From Candidatus Omnitrophota bacterium (lineage in GTDB: Bacteria > Omnitrophota > Gorgyraeia > B26-G9), in assembly GCA_030630245.1 (NCBI GenBank), contig DAOVNL010000031.1, positions 1-8,008 on the forward strand: DNA of 8,008 nt, read 5' to 3'. Positions 1 through 4,977 of this stretch are shown in pieces; position 1 is the stretch's first letter; the number at the start of each line of letters is the position of its first letter. The notes beneath the pieces are model-generated. The model ran no database searches. It was given only the letters and a program-made list of their open reading frames with translations, and was not told where the DNA came from. Position numbers and translations under genes: made by a program.

Positions 1-1
1 C

Positions 2-430
2 ATTGTCAAGGGTGCTCAGGAATTCAAGTCTTTTGCCAACGCAGTCGGGATTGATAATCAAAGCTATGAAAAGGGATCTGAGCGTGTTGCGTATGAAAAT
101 ATTAAATCTGTAACAGATAAATTTAAGCTTATTAATGCTGACAGCCAGAAAATCACGGACCTCAGAAAATCCGTGGGGGATATGCGGTTTGACCTGATCC
201 ATGTTGACGGGGACCATTCTTATAAAGGGTGTTTGCACGATTTAAATATAACCAAGGAGATGCTCACAGATAACGGGGTAATTGTTATAGATGATATATT
301 CCTGGGAAGTTGCCGGGTTTTTCAGGCAGTAAACAGGTTTTTAAAAGATAACGTTTCTTTGTTTGATGTGCAAATTATTAGCTGCTTTCGCGGACACGCG
401 ATATTAAAGAAGAATAATTTGGGCGGTTAG
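2..430 (+). CDS. SAM-dependent methyltransferase, C-terminal part (5' end outside window)
   Basis: The frame is open from base 2 to a TAG at 428-430, giving about 142 residues of a longer protein. The motif DLIHVDGDHSY, followed about 25 residues later by GVIVIDDI, is the second half of a class I Rossmann methyltransferase fold, most like the Methyltransf_24 type, where the DGDHSY acidic/His segment and the following strand line the active site. The SAM-binding glycine motif should lie upstream of the window, so the substrate cannot be judged; in this family small-molecule, sugar or lipid acceptors are common. A GTG at 173 could be read as a start, but it would cut the fold in half and the frame continues upstream with protein-like sequence. 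The last codons (Gly-Gly-stop) are read from the first ten bases of the downstream tRNA gene, an unusual overlap. Confidence 0.72.
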   Translation: MVKGAQEFKSFANAVGIDNQSYEKGSERVAYENIKSVTDKFKLINADSQKITDLRKSVGDMRFDLIHVDGDHSYKGCLHDLNITKEMLTDNGVIVIDDIFLGSCRVFQAVNRFLKDNVSLFDVQIISCFRGHAILKKNNLGG

Positions 431-497
431 CTCAGTTGGTTAGAGCGTTGCGTTGACATCGCAAAGGTCACAGATTCGAGTTCTGTACCGCCCACCA
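421..497 (+). tRNA. tRNA-Val (anticodon GAC), CCA encoded
   Basis: A full cloverleaf is visible. The acceptor stem GGGCGGT (421-427) pairs perfectly with ACCGCCC (487-493). The D arm is GCTC/GAGC (430-433/443-446). The anticodon stem TTGCG/CGCAA (448-452/460-464) closes loop TTGACAT with anticodon GAC at 455-457, reading GUC and GUU valine codons. The T arm is ACAGA/TCTGT with loop TTCGAGT. Discriminator A494 is followed by an encoded CCA (495-497). All stems are Watson-Crick, so the gene looks functional. It overlaps the end of the upstream methyltransferase frame by ten bases. Its 3' end is duplicated about 170 bp downstream. Confidence 0.97.
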
Positions 498-669
498 TAC
501 AAGAACGAAGAATCTGAAAAAGAGGTTTTAGGAGAAAGATTGTTTCTCCTATCGGCGTACAGGAACTTCCTGCGAAAGGAAGGGGAATATTAAGGGGAAA
601 CCTTGAGGGTTGCCCCTTAAAGAGTGAGTGGAAACGAACGATAGATGGGAGTTCTGTACCGCCCACCAT
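498..669 (+). ncRNA. Structured tRNA-Val tail element, RtT-like repeat unit (candidate)
   Basis: This stretch has no convincing protein frame but strong local RNA structure. Hairpin 1 pairs 529-537 with 543-551 (nine perfect pairs, 5-nt loop). Hairpin 2 pairs 566-571 with 577-582 (loop GCGAA). Hairpin 3 pairs 590-597 with 613-620 and, past an A/G mismatch, 599-602 with 608-611 (twelve pairs, loop TTGAG). A long-range helix CTATCG 549-554 / CGATAG 639-644 could close hairpins 2 and 3, but it competes with the base of hairpin 1. The element ends in a near copy of the tRNA-Val 3' end including CCA. The layout (tRNA, then a ~171-bp unit ending in the tRNA 3' terminus) parallels the repeats downstream of E. 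coli tyrT that yield RtT RNA. I infer co-transcription and release by tRNA-processing enzymes. An integration remnant is the main alternative. Confidence 0.5.
643..669 (+). repeat. Displaced second copy of tRNA-Val 3' end (T arm, acceptor strand, CCA)
   Basis: Bases 643-669 match 472-498 at 25 of 27 positions; the final 21 bases (649-669 against 478-498) are identical and include TTCTGTACCGCCCACCA. The two differences (647-648) fall in what would be the T loop. A T-like stem can still form (ATAGA/TCTGT with one U-G pair). No second GGGCGGT acceptor strand is present, so this is not a second tRNA gene. Such a copy is expected either from a site-specific integration at a tRNA 3' end (an att direct repeat) or from an RtT-type tandem unit. 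Confidence 0.85.
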
Positions 670-676
670 TAAATGA

Positions 677-718
677 GCACATAACTTATGCGACCAAAGG
701 GAGAATAAGTTATAGTGC
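677..718 (+). promoter_or_regulatory. thrS leader hairpin I, containing repeat copy 1
   Basis: GCACATAACTTAT (677-689) pairs with ATAAGTTAT (705-713) and GTGC (715-718), giving thirteen pairs with a single bulged A714 and a 15-nt loop. The same 5' strand can pair identically with the second repeat copy (792-800 and 802-805, bulged A801), so proximal and distal pairings exclude each other. No U-run follows, so this is not an intrinsic terminator. It lies in the leader of thrS; a regulatory role is inferred from position and structure only. Confidence 0.45.
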
Positions 719-725
719 GAATTTA
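703..725 (+). repeat. 23-bp direct repeat, copy 1
   Basis: The block beginning GAATAAGTTATAGTGCG and ending ATTTA is repeated exactly at 790-812, 87 bp further on. Each copy is followed by a different hairpin. Two copies with unrelated spacers do not make a CRISPR array. A looser match (11 of 13 bases, AATAAGTTGTACT) occurs at 3408-3420 in the rpmI-rplT gap, hinting at a dispersed intergenic repeat family. Confidence 0.85.
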
Positions 726-785
726 TCCCGCAGCGTAGAGGGAAATTGTCGAAGAGAATTTCCCGATGTTAACGCAAGGGGAAAT
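720..785 (+). promoter_or_regulatory. thrS leader: competing AATTT/GGGAAA hairpins
   Basis: Four complementary blocks follow one another: A = AATTT plus CCC (720-729), B = GGGAAATT (740-747), C = AATTTCCC (757-764), D = GGGAAAT (779-785). B/C is a perfect 8-bp stem with a 9-nt loop. A/B forms eight pairs with a 2-nt bulge, and C/D forms seven pairs with a 14-nt loop. B can serve A or C, and C can serve B or D, the 1-2/2-3/3-4 arrangement of attenuator leaders. There is no oligo-U terminator and no T-box signature, so the mechanism, if any, is unknown. Confidence 0.4.
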
Positions 786-789
786 GAGT

Positions 790-812
790 GAATAAGTTAT
801 AGTGCGAATTTA
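790..812 (+). repeat. 23-bp direct repeat, copy 2
   Basis: Identical to 703-725. It is preceded by GAGT, and its last base opens the ACATC stem of the hairpin at 812-842. It can pair with 677-689 in place of copy 1. The TATAGT inside each copy resembles a -10 box, but no -35 box is found at the right distance, so I do not call a promoter. Confidence 0.85.
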
Positions 813-842
813 CATCGAGTGAGGCGAAAGCCGACGAGATGT
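812..842 (+). promoter_or_regulatory. Hairpin with GNRA tetraloop upstream of thrS
   Basis: ACATC (812-816) pairs with GATGT (838-842). An inner GGC/GCC stem (823-825/830-832) carries a GAAA tetraloop (826-829). The internal loop puts GA on both strands next to the inner stem, so tandem sheared G-A pairs are possible. A small CCTG/CAGG hairpin (850-853/858-861) follows. From there to the thrS start there is no clear ribosome binding site; AGGAAGAG at 859-866 is too far from either candidate start codon. Confidence 0.35.
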
Positions 843-913
843 CAAATACCCTGTAAACAGGAAGAGTAAGACAAAAAACGCGATACGTGATACTTAATAC
901 TAAAAAGATTATT

Positions 914-2641
914 ATGGATTTAGATACTTTAAGACATAGTTGTTCTCATATAATGGCTCAGGCAGTAAAAGAGCTTTACCCAGAGGTCAAGGTAGCCATT
1001 GGCCCTTCAATCGAAGATGGTTTTTATTATGATTTTGATAAGAGTGATCCGTTTGTTCCTGAGGACTTGAAAAAGATTGAAGAGAAGATGAAAGAAATCA
1101 TCAAGAAAGACCTGCCTTTTGAGCAAGATCAGTGGGATAAAGATAAAGCAAAAGAGTATTTCAAAAATCATCAGGAAACATATAAGTTAGAGCTGATTGA
1201 TGGCTTAGATGATGAGGATGTTTTTATTTATAAGACTGGAGATGAGTTCATAGATCTTTGTAAAGGGCCGCATATTTCCTCAACAGGACAGATAAAGGCA
1301 TTCAAGCTTTTGTCTATAGCAGGTGCTTACTGGCGCGGTGATGAAAATAAACCCATGCTGCAGCGTATATACGGAACGTGTTTTGAAACCAGGGATGAGC
1401 TGAAAAATTATTTGAGCAGACTTGAAGAGGCTAAGAAAAGGGATCATCGCAAACTTGGTGCTGAGCTGCGATTATTTGAAATGTCGCCTGAAATGGGAGC
1501 AGGCCTTGTTCTTTATCACCCTAAAGGAGCGGTGCTCAAGACATTGATTGAGGACTTTGAGAAAACCGAACACAGAAAACGCGGTTATCAGTTGGTGATC
1601 GGGCCGCATATTTTAAAATCAGATATCTGGGTACGTTCGGGACATTATGATTACTATAAAGAGAATATGTACATCTTCAAGGTTGAAAATCAGGAATATG
1701 CGGTTAAACCTATGAATTGCCCCGCGCATATCATGGTTTATAAATCAACAACAAGAAGCTACCGAGATTTACCTTTGCGTTTTTTTGAGCTTGGGACTGT
1801 GTACAGGCAGGAGAAATCCGGAGTTTTACACGGGCTTTTAAGAGTGCGCGGATTTACCCAGGATGATGCGCATATTTTCTGCACAGAAGATACGCTCAAG
1901 AACGAAATAAAGGACATAATTGATTTTGCCATAGAGACCATGAAGGTTTTTGGTTTTGAGGAATGGCATGTTGAGTTGAGCACGCGTCCGGAAAAATCTA
2001 TTGGTACAGATGACGACTGGCACAGGGCAACCAATGCCCTGATGGAGTCATTGAAAGAAAAAGAATTAGAATTTGATATAAATGAAGGTGACGGCGCGTT
2101 TTACGGGCCAAAAATTGATATAAAATTAAAAGATGCTATTGGACGCCAATGGCAGTGCGCGACTATACAATGTGATTTTTCCCTGCCGAAGCGTTTTGAT
2201 CTTAACTATATCGCATCTGATGGAAAACAGAAGCGGCCGATTATGCTGCACAGGGTGCTTTTAGGGAGTCTTGAGCGTTTTATGGGTGCATTGATCGAGC
2301 ATTATGCGGGGGCATTGCCGGTTTGGCTTTCTCCTGTTCAGGTGCAAATCGTGCCCGTAACTGAAAACCATCATGAATACGCAAAAGTCTTAAGAAAGGT
2401 TCTTGATGCAGAAGAAATAAGGACAGGCATTGATTTAAGAAGTGAAAAAGTCGGGTATAAGATCAGGGAAGCAGTGGCGCAGAAGGCTCCCTACATCCTG
2501 GTTATAGGACAAAAAGAAATTGATGGATGCTGTATTTCTGTAAGAAGTGAAAGGGGAGAGCAAAAAGGAAAAATTGCCGGTGATGTTAAAGTCGCTGATT
2601 TTATTAAACAGGTAAAAGAGGACATTTTATACAAAAAATAA
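914..2641 (+). CDS. thrS: Threonyl-tRNA synthetase lacking the TGS domain
   Basis: Cytosolic class II synthetase that joins threonine to tRNA-Thr using ATP. From ATG 914 it has 575 residues. It starts directly at the editing domain: HSCSH (residues 8-12) is the HxxxH site, and DLCKGPH (114-120) supplies the matching Asp, Cys and His that clear Ser-tRNA-Thr. The catalytic core shows motif 2 (ELGTVYRQE), the zinc ligands Cys in PMNCPAH (269), His in DDAHIF (320) and His in MLHRVLLG (446), and motif 3 GSLERF. The C-terminal anticodon-binding domain is complete. The usual ~60-residue N-terminal TGS domain is absent (E. coli ThrRS is 642 residues), and no upstream frame encodes it. ATG 914 is preferred because homology begins there; GTG 887 would add nine residues. 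Neither has a clear Shine-Dalgarno sequence. infC follows after 24 nt. Confidence 0.95.
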   Translation: MDLDTLRHSCSHIMAQAVKELYPEVKVAIGPSIEDGFYYDFDKSDPFVPEDLKKIEEKMKEIIKKDLPFEQDQWDKDKAKEYFKNHQETYKLELIDGLDDEDVFIYKTGDEFIDLCKGPHISSTGQIKAFKLLSIAGAYWRGDENKPMLQRIYGTCFETRDELKNYLSRLEEAKKRDHRKLGAELRLFEMSPEMGAGLVLYHPKGAVLKTLIEDFEKTEHRKRGYQLVIGPHILKSDIWVRSGHYDYYKENMYIFKVENQEYAVKPMNCPAHIMVYKSTTRSYRDLPLRFFELGTVYRQEKSGVLHGLLRVRGFTQDDAHIFCTEDTLKNEIKDIIDFAIETMKVFGFEEWHVELSTRPEKSIGTDDDWHRATNALMESLKEKELEFDINEGDGAFYGPKIDIKLKDAIGRQWQCATIQCDFSLPKRFDLNYIASDGKQKRPIMLHRVLLGSLERFMGALIEHYAGALPVWLSPVQVQIVPVTENHHEYAKVLRKVLDAEEIRTGIDLRSEKVGYKIREAVAQKAPYILVIGQKEIDGCCISVRSERGEQKGKIAGDVKVADFIKQVKEDILYKK

Positions 2642-2653
2642 TTTTTAACTTGA

Positions 2654-2668
2654 GGAGGTGGTAGTATT
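2654..2668 (+). promoter_or_regulatory. infC ribosome binding site and AUU start codon
   Basis: GGAGGT (2654-2659) lies six bases before ATT (2666-2668), which is in frame with the IF3 coding sequence. In this frame there is a TGA at 2651 and no ATG, GTG or TTG between it and 2666. The first conventional start is TTG at 2741, which would remove 25 residues including the conserved INGQIRASEVRLI segment. AUU initiation of infC is the known device by which IF3, which discriminates against non-canonical starts, represses its own translation in E. coli. Confidence 0.88.
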
Positions 2669-3175
2669 CCTAAATTCATAAGAATTAATGGTCAGATCCG
2701 TGCCAGTGAGGTAAGGCTGATCGGACATGAAGGGGAAAAGTTGGGTGTTATGTCTAATGCTGAAGCTATGAAAATCGCTAAAGAAGAGCAGTTAGACCTT
2801 GTTGAGGTCGCGGCACAGGGTGTTCCCCCGGTGTGCAGGATCATGGATTATACGAAATTTAAATATGATCAGCAGAAAAAAGACCGGGAAGCCAAGAAAA
2901 AGCAAAAACTGGTTCACGTTAAGGAACTGCGATTTAAGCCGAAGATTGGAGAGCATGATTATCAGGTAAAGCTGAGAAATCTGGAAAAATTTCTTAAGCA
3001 TCATGATAAAGTTAAAGTGAGCATGACTTTTCGGGGCAGGGAAAATGCACACAAAGAATTCGGAGAAAAAATACTTAATCGTTTAGTGCAGGATGCTGCG
3101 GAATTCGGAGAATTAGAAAAAGCGGCGGTACGAGAAGGACGCAACATAATAATAATATTCAAGCCGAAACAATAA
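2666..3175 (+). CDS. infC: Translation initiation factor IF-3, AUU start
   Basis: IF3 binds the 30S subunit, prevents premature 50S joining and checks start-codon and initiator-tRNA pairing. The product is 169 residues, normal for the family. The N-terminal domain begins PKFIRINGQIRASEVRLIG and includes LDLVEVAAQGVPPVCRIMDY. A lysine-rich linker (KKKQK) follows, then the C-terminal domain with VKELRFKPKIGEHDY and the VSMTFRGRE strand, ending IIIIFKPKQ. It sits 24 nt after thrS and 19 nt before rpmI, the standard order for the ribosomal-protein operon in which IF3, L35 and L20 are made together. The start is ATT 2666, chosen from the Shine-Dalgarno spacing and from homology that reaches right up to it. 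Autoregulation by start-codon discrimination is inferred from the E. coli precedent. Confidence 0.95.
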   Translation: MPKFIRINGQIRASEVRLIGHEGEKLGVMSNAEAMKIAKEEQLDLVEVAAQGVPPVCRIMDYTKFKYDQQKKDREAKKKQKLVHVKELRFKPKIGEHDYQVKLRNLEKFLKHHDKVKVSMTFRGRENAHKEFGEKILNRLVQDAAEFGELEKAAVREGRNIIIIFKPKQ

Positions 3176-3194
3176 AACAAGAAGGGAACTTTAA

Positions 3195-3392
3195 ATGCCA
3201 AAAATAAAGACACGAAAGGGCGCAAAGAAGCGTTTTTCCTTTTCCGGGAAGAATAAGATTAAGAGAGACCAGGCAAATAAGGGACATCTTAAACAGGCAA
3301 AGAACGCAAAACGCAAAAGACAACTGCGCAAGATAGTAACAGTGCATAAGTCCGAGGGGAAAATGATCCGGACATTAATGCCTTTTGAATAG
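3195..3392 (+). CDS. rpmI: 50S ribosomal protein L35
   Basis: A 65-residue, very basic protein, the usual length for bL35. It starts MPKIKTRKGAKKRF and ends with the typical HKSEGKMIRTLMPF tail. It binds 23S rRNA in the large subunit. The start ATG has a purine-rich site AAGAAGGGA just upstream at suitable spacing. It follows infC by 19 nt. The partner gene rplT does not follow directly: 144 nt of structured sequence lie between them, longer than the usual gap. Confidence 0.97.
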   Translation: MPKIKTRKGAKKRFSFSGKNKIKRDQANKGHLKQAKNAKRKRQLRKIVTVHKSEGKMIRTLMPFE

Positions 3393-3416
3393 ATATAAAT
3401 ATATCATAATAAGTTG

Positions 3417-3488
3417 TACTCCCATAACTTCGGCTTCAAATAAGGGGCGGAGTGAAATTATGGGGTAATTCATGCTTACGGGTTATGG
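3417..3488 (+). promoter_or_regulatory. rpmI-rplT intergenic structured element, possible L20 control site
   Basis: CCCATAA (3421-3427) pairs with TTATGGG (3458-3464), extended past a bulged T3420 by TAC/GTA (3417-3419/3465-3467), ten pairs in all. The overlapping CCATAAC (3422-3428) pairs equally well with GTTATGG (3482-3488). The two folds exclude each other. A six-codon mini-frame starts at ATG 3472 and ends at 3492, inside the second fold. L20 is known to repress its own synthesis by binding mRNA structures that mimic its rRNA site, near rpmI in E. coli and in the infC leader in Bacillus. A site directly before rplT would be a variant. This role is inferred; no Rfam L20 leader match is claimed. 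The rest of the gap (3393-3536) shows only the rplT ribosome binding site. Confidence 0.4.
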
Positions 3489-3536
3489 ATAGGACAAAAG
3501 CCGGGGCACATATTATTATTAATGGAGGGATTTAAA

Positions 3537-3890
3537 ATGCCGCGAGTAAAAAGATCACCAGCAACAAAAGCAAGAAAAAAAAAGATTTTGAAGGCAGCCA
3601 AAGGTGCTTTCGGTCTGCGCAAAAATGTTTACCGCCGGGCGAAAGAGACGGTGCAGAGAGCTTTGCAGTTTGTCTACCGCGACCGCAAAAATAAGAAAAG
3701 AGAGTTCAGGCAATTGTGGACTGCCCGTATTAATGCAGCGGTTAGAGAAAAAGAAATGTCTTACAGCAAGTTCATCGGTGCTTTAAAGAAAGCTAATATC
3801 CTGATCGACAGAAAAATGCTCGCGGATCTGGCTGTAAATGATAAAGATACCTTTGCGGCTCTGGTTGAAAAAGTTCAGGAAAGTAATTAA
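3537..3890 (+). CDS. rplT: 50S ribosomal protein L20
   Basis: 117 residues from ATG 3537, the standard bL20 length. The basic N-terminal tail ([30 protein letters not shown]) threads into 23S rRNA and is needed for early 50S assembly. The globular part contains [22 protein letters not shown] and [14 protein letters not shown], both family-typical. Start choice: GGAGGGA at 3524-3530 lies six bases before ATG 3537. The in-frame ATG at 3522 would add MEGFK and overlaps this Shine-Dalgarno sequence, so it is rejected. In other bacteria L20 also represses its operon; the structured gap upstream may serve that here. Confidence 0.96.
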   Translation: MPRVKRSPATKARKKKILKAAKGAFGLRKNVYRRAKETVQRALQFVYRDRKNKKREFRQLWTARINAAVREKEMSYSKFIGALKKANILIDRKMLADLAVNDKDTFAALVEKVQESN

Positions 3891-3941
3891 TTTTTATTCT
3901 GCAATATGCCAAAGAACTTAAAATAACCTTATTAGTTATCT

Positions 3942-4973
3942 ATGAATGATAAATTAAAATCAATAAATACAGAGTTTGAACAGGCGATTGCTTGTGTAAG
4001 TTCAAATGAAGATCTGGAAGCTCTACGCATTAGATTTTTAGGACGTAAAGAAGGCCTGGTCACTAACATATTTAAGGAGCTGGGCAAGCTTGATGCGCAG
4101 GAAAAGCCTGTTTACGGACAGAAGATAAACGATCTTAAGAACCTGATTACTTACGAGATTGCGCAAAAAGCAAAACAGATAGAGCAAAAAGCCATTAAAG
4201 GCGTGCAGAGTAAAGGGGCGGAGGTATTCGACCTTAGCCTTCCGGCTTTTAAAAATGAAATTGGGGCAATGCATCCGCTTAGTATTGTCACCGATGAGAT
4301 ATGCTCTCTTTTTGTAGAGATGGGTTTTAAGGTTGTGGAAGGCCCTGAGATTGAAACGGAATACTATAATTTTGAAGTGTTAAATATACCTCTTGAGCAT
4401 CCCTCGCGTGAATCGTTCGATACGTTTTATCTGCATAAAAAAAGCCTTTTGAGAAGCCATACTTCTCCTGTTCAGGCGCGTTATATGGAAAAAAATAAGC
4501 CGCCGGTACAGATAGTTGTCCCGGGAAAAGTTTACCGGCCCGATGCGACCGATGCTACACATTCATTTATGTTCCACCAGATCGAAGGGCTGCTTGTGGA
4601 TGAGGGGATCACGCTTGCGCATTTAAATGGCGTCTTAAGCGTATTTGCGAAAAAACTTTTCGGGCCGAAAACCAGAACGCGTTTTCGCCCGCATTTCTTT
4701 CCGTTTACGGAACCGTCCGAAGAAATGGACGTTTCATGCATTATTTGCCGCGGTAAAGGGTGTCGTGTCTGCGGAGGCAACGGGTGGCTTGAAATACTGG
4801 GGGCAGGCATGGTGCACCCGAAAGTATTTAAGGCAGTTAATATTGATAGTAAGAAATACTCCGGATTTGCTTTTGGCATGGGTGTTGAGCGTATTGCCAT
4901 GCTTAAATACGGAATCGATGATATTCGCCTCTTTTTTGAAAATGACATGCGTTTTGTAAAACAATTCAGTTGA
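3942..4973 (+). CDS. pheS: Phenylalanyl-tRNA synthetase alpha chain
   Basis: Catalytic chain of the alpha2-beta2 enzyme that charges tRNA-Phe; 343 residues. Residues 1-90 are the helical coiled-coil arm that contacts tRNA. The class II core follows: MHPLS, PEIETEYYNFEVLNIP, motif 2 region GKVYRPDATDATHSFMFHQ (195-213), the phenylalanine-pocket segment RFRPHFFPFTEPS, and motif 3 GFAFGMGVERIAML (312-317 for GMGVER). A four-cysteine insertion (C266, C269, C274, C277) precedes GWLEILGAGMVHP; it is shared with Bacillus-type PheS and absent in E. coli. The start ATG has no Shine-Dalgarno sequence in the 51-nt gap after rplT. No pheM-like leader peptide rich in Phe codons is seen. pheT begins four bases after the stop. 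Confidence 0.97.
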   Translation: MNDKLKSINTEFEQAIACVSSNEDLEALRIRFLGRKEGLVTNIFKELGKLDAQEKPVYGQKINDLKNLITYEIAQKAKQIEQKAIKGVQSKGAEVFDLSLPAFKNEIGAMHPLSIVTDEICSLFVEMGFKVVEGPEIETEYYNFEVLNIPLEHPSRESFDTFYLHKKSLLRSHTSPVQARYMEKNKPPVQIVVPGKVYRPDATDATHSFMFHQIEGLLVDEGITLAHLNGVLSVFAKKLFGPKTRTRFRPHFFPFTEPSEEMDVSCIICRGKGCRVCGGNGWLEILGAGMVHPKVFKAVNIDSKKYSGFAFGMGVERIAMLKYGIDDIRLFFENDMRFVKQFS

Positions 4974-4977
4974 AAAA

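Noticed and set aside
498..669. tmRNA or a second tRNA gene because of the tRNA-like 3' end
   Set aside because: There is no matching 5' acceptor strand, no tag-peptide frame and no D or anticodon arm. The 3' end copies tRNA-Val rather than the alanine-type tmRNA end.
427..669. 80-residue frame on the - strand across the tRNA and its repeat
   Set aside because: It is made of the tRNA antisense and hairpin arms, repeats a short peptide only because the tRNA end is duplicated, and has no ribosome binding site.
711..716. TATAGT as a -10 promoter element in the 23-bp repeat
   Set aside because: No acceptable -35 hexamer lies 16-18 bp upstream of either copy, so the match is too weak to call.
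703..812. CRISPR array from the 23-bp repeat
   Set aside because: There are only two copies with a 64-bp gap of structured sequence, no further units and no cas genes.
498..886. T-box riboswitch ahead of thrS
   Set aside because: There is no AGGGTGG-ACCGCG-like T-box bulge, no specifier loop and no terminator with a U-run. The ACCGCCC near 660 is explained by the duplicated tRNA 3' end.
3522..3536. Upstream ATG as the start of rplT
   Set aside because: It would place the Shine-Dalgarno sequence inside the coding region and add residues not found in L20; ATG 3537 fits both spacing and family.
3891..3941. pheM-like leader peptide and attenuator before pheS
   Set aside because: The only mini-frame (ATG 3906 to TAA 3924-3926) has no Phe codons, and no terminator hairpin with a T-run exists.
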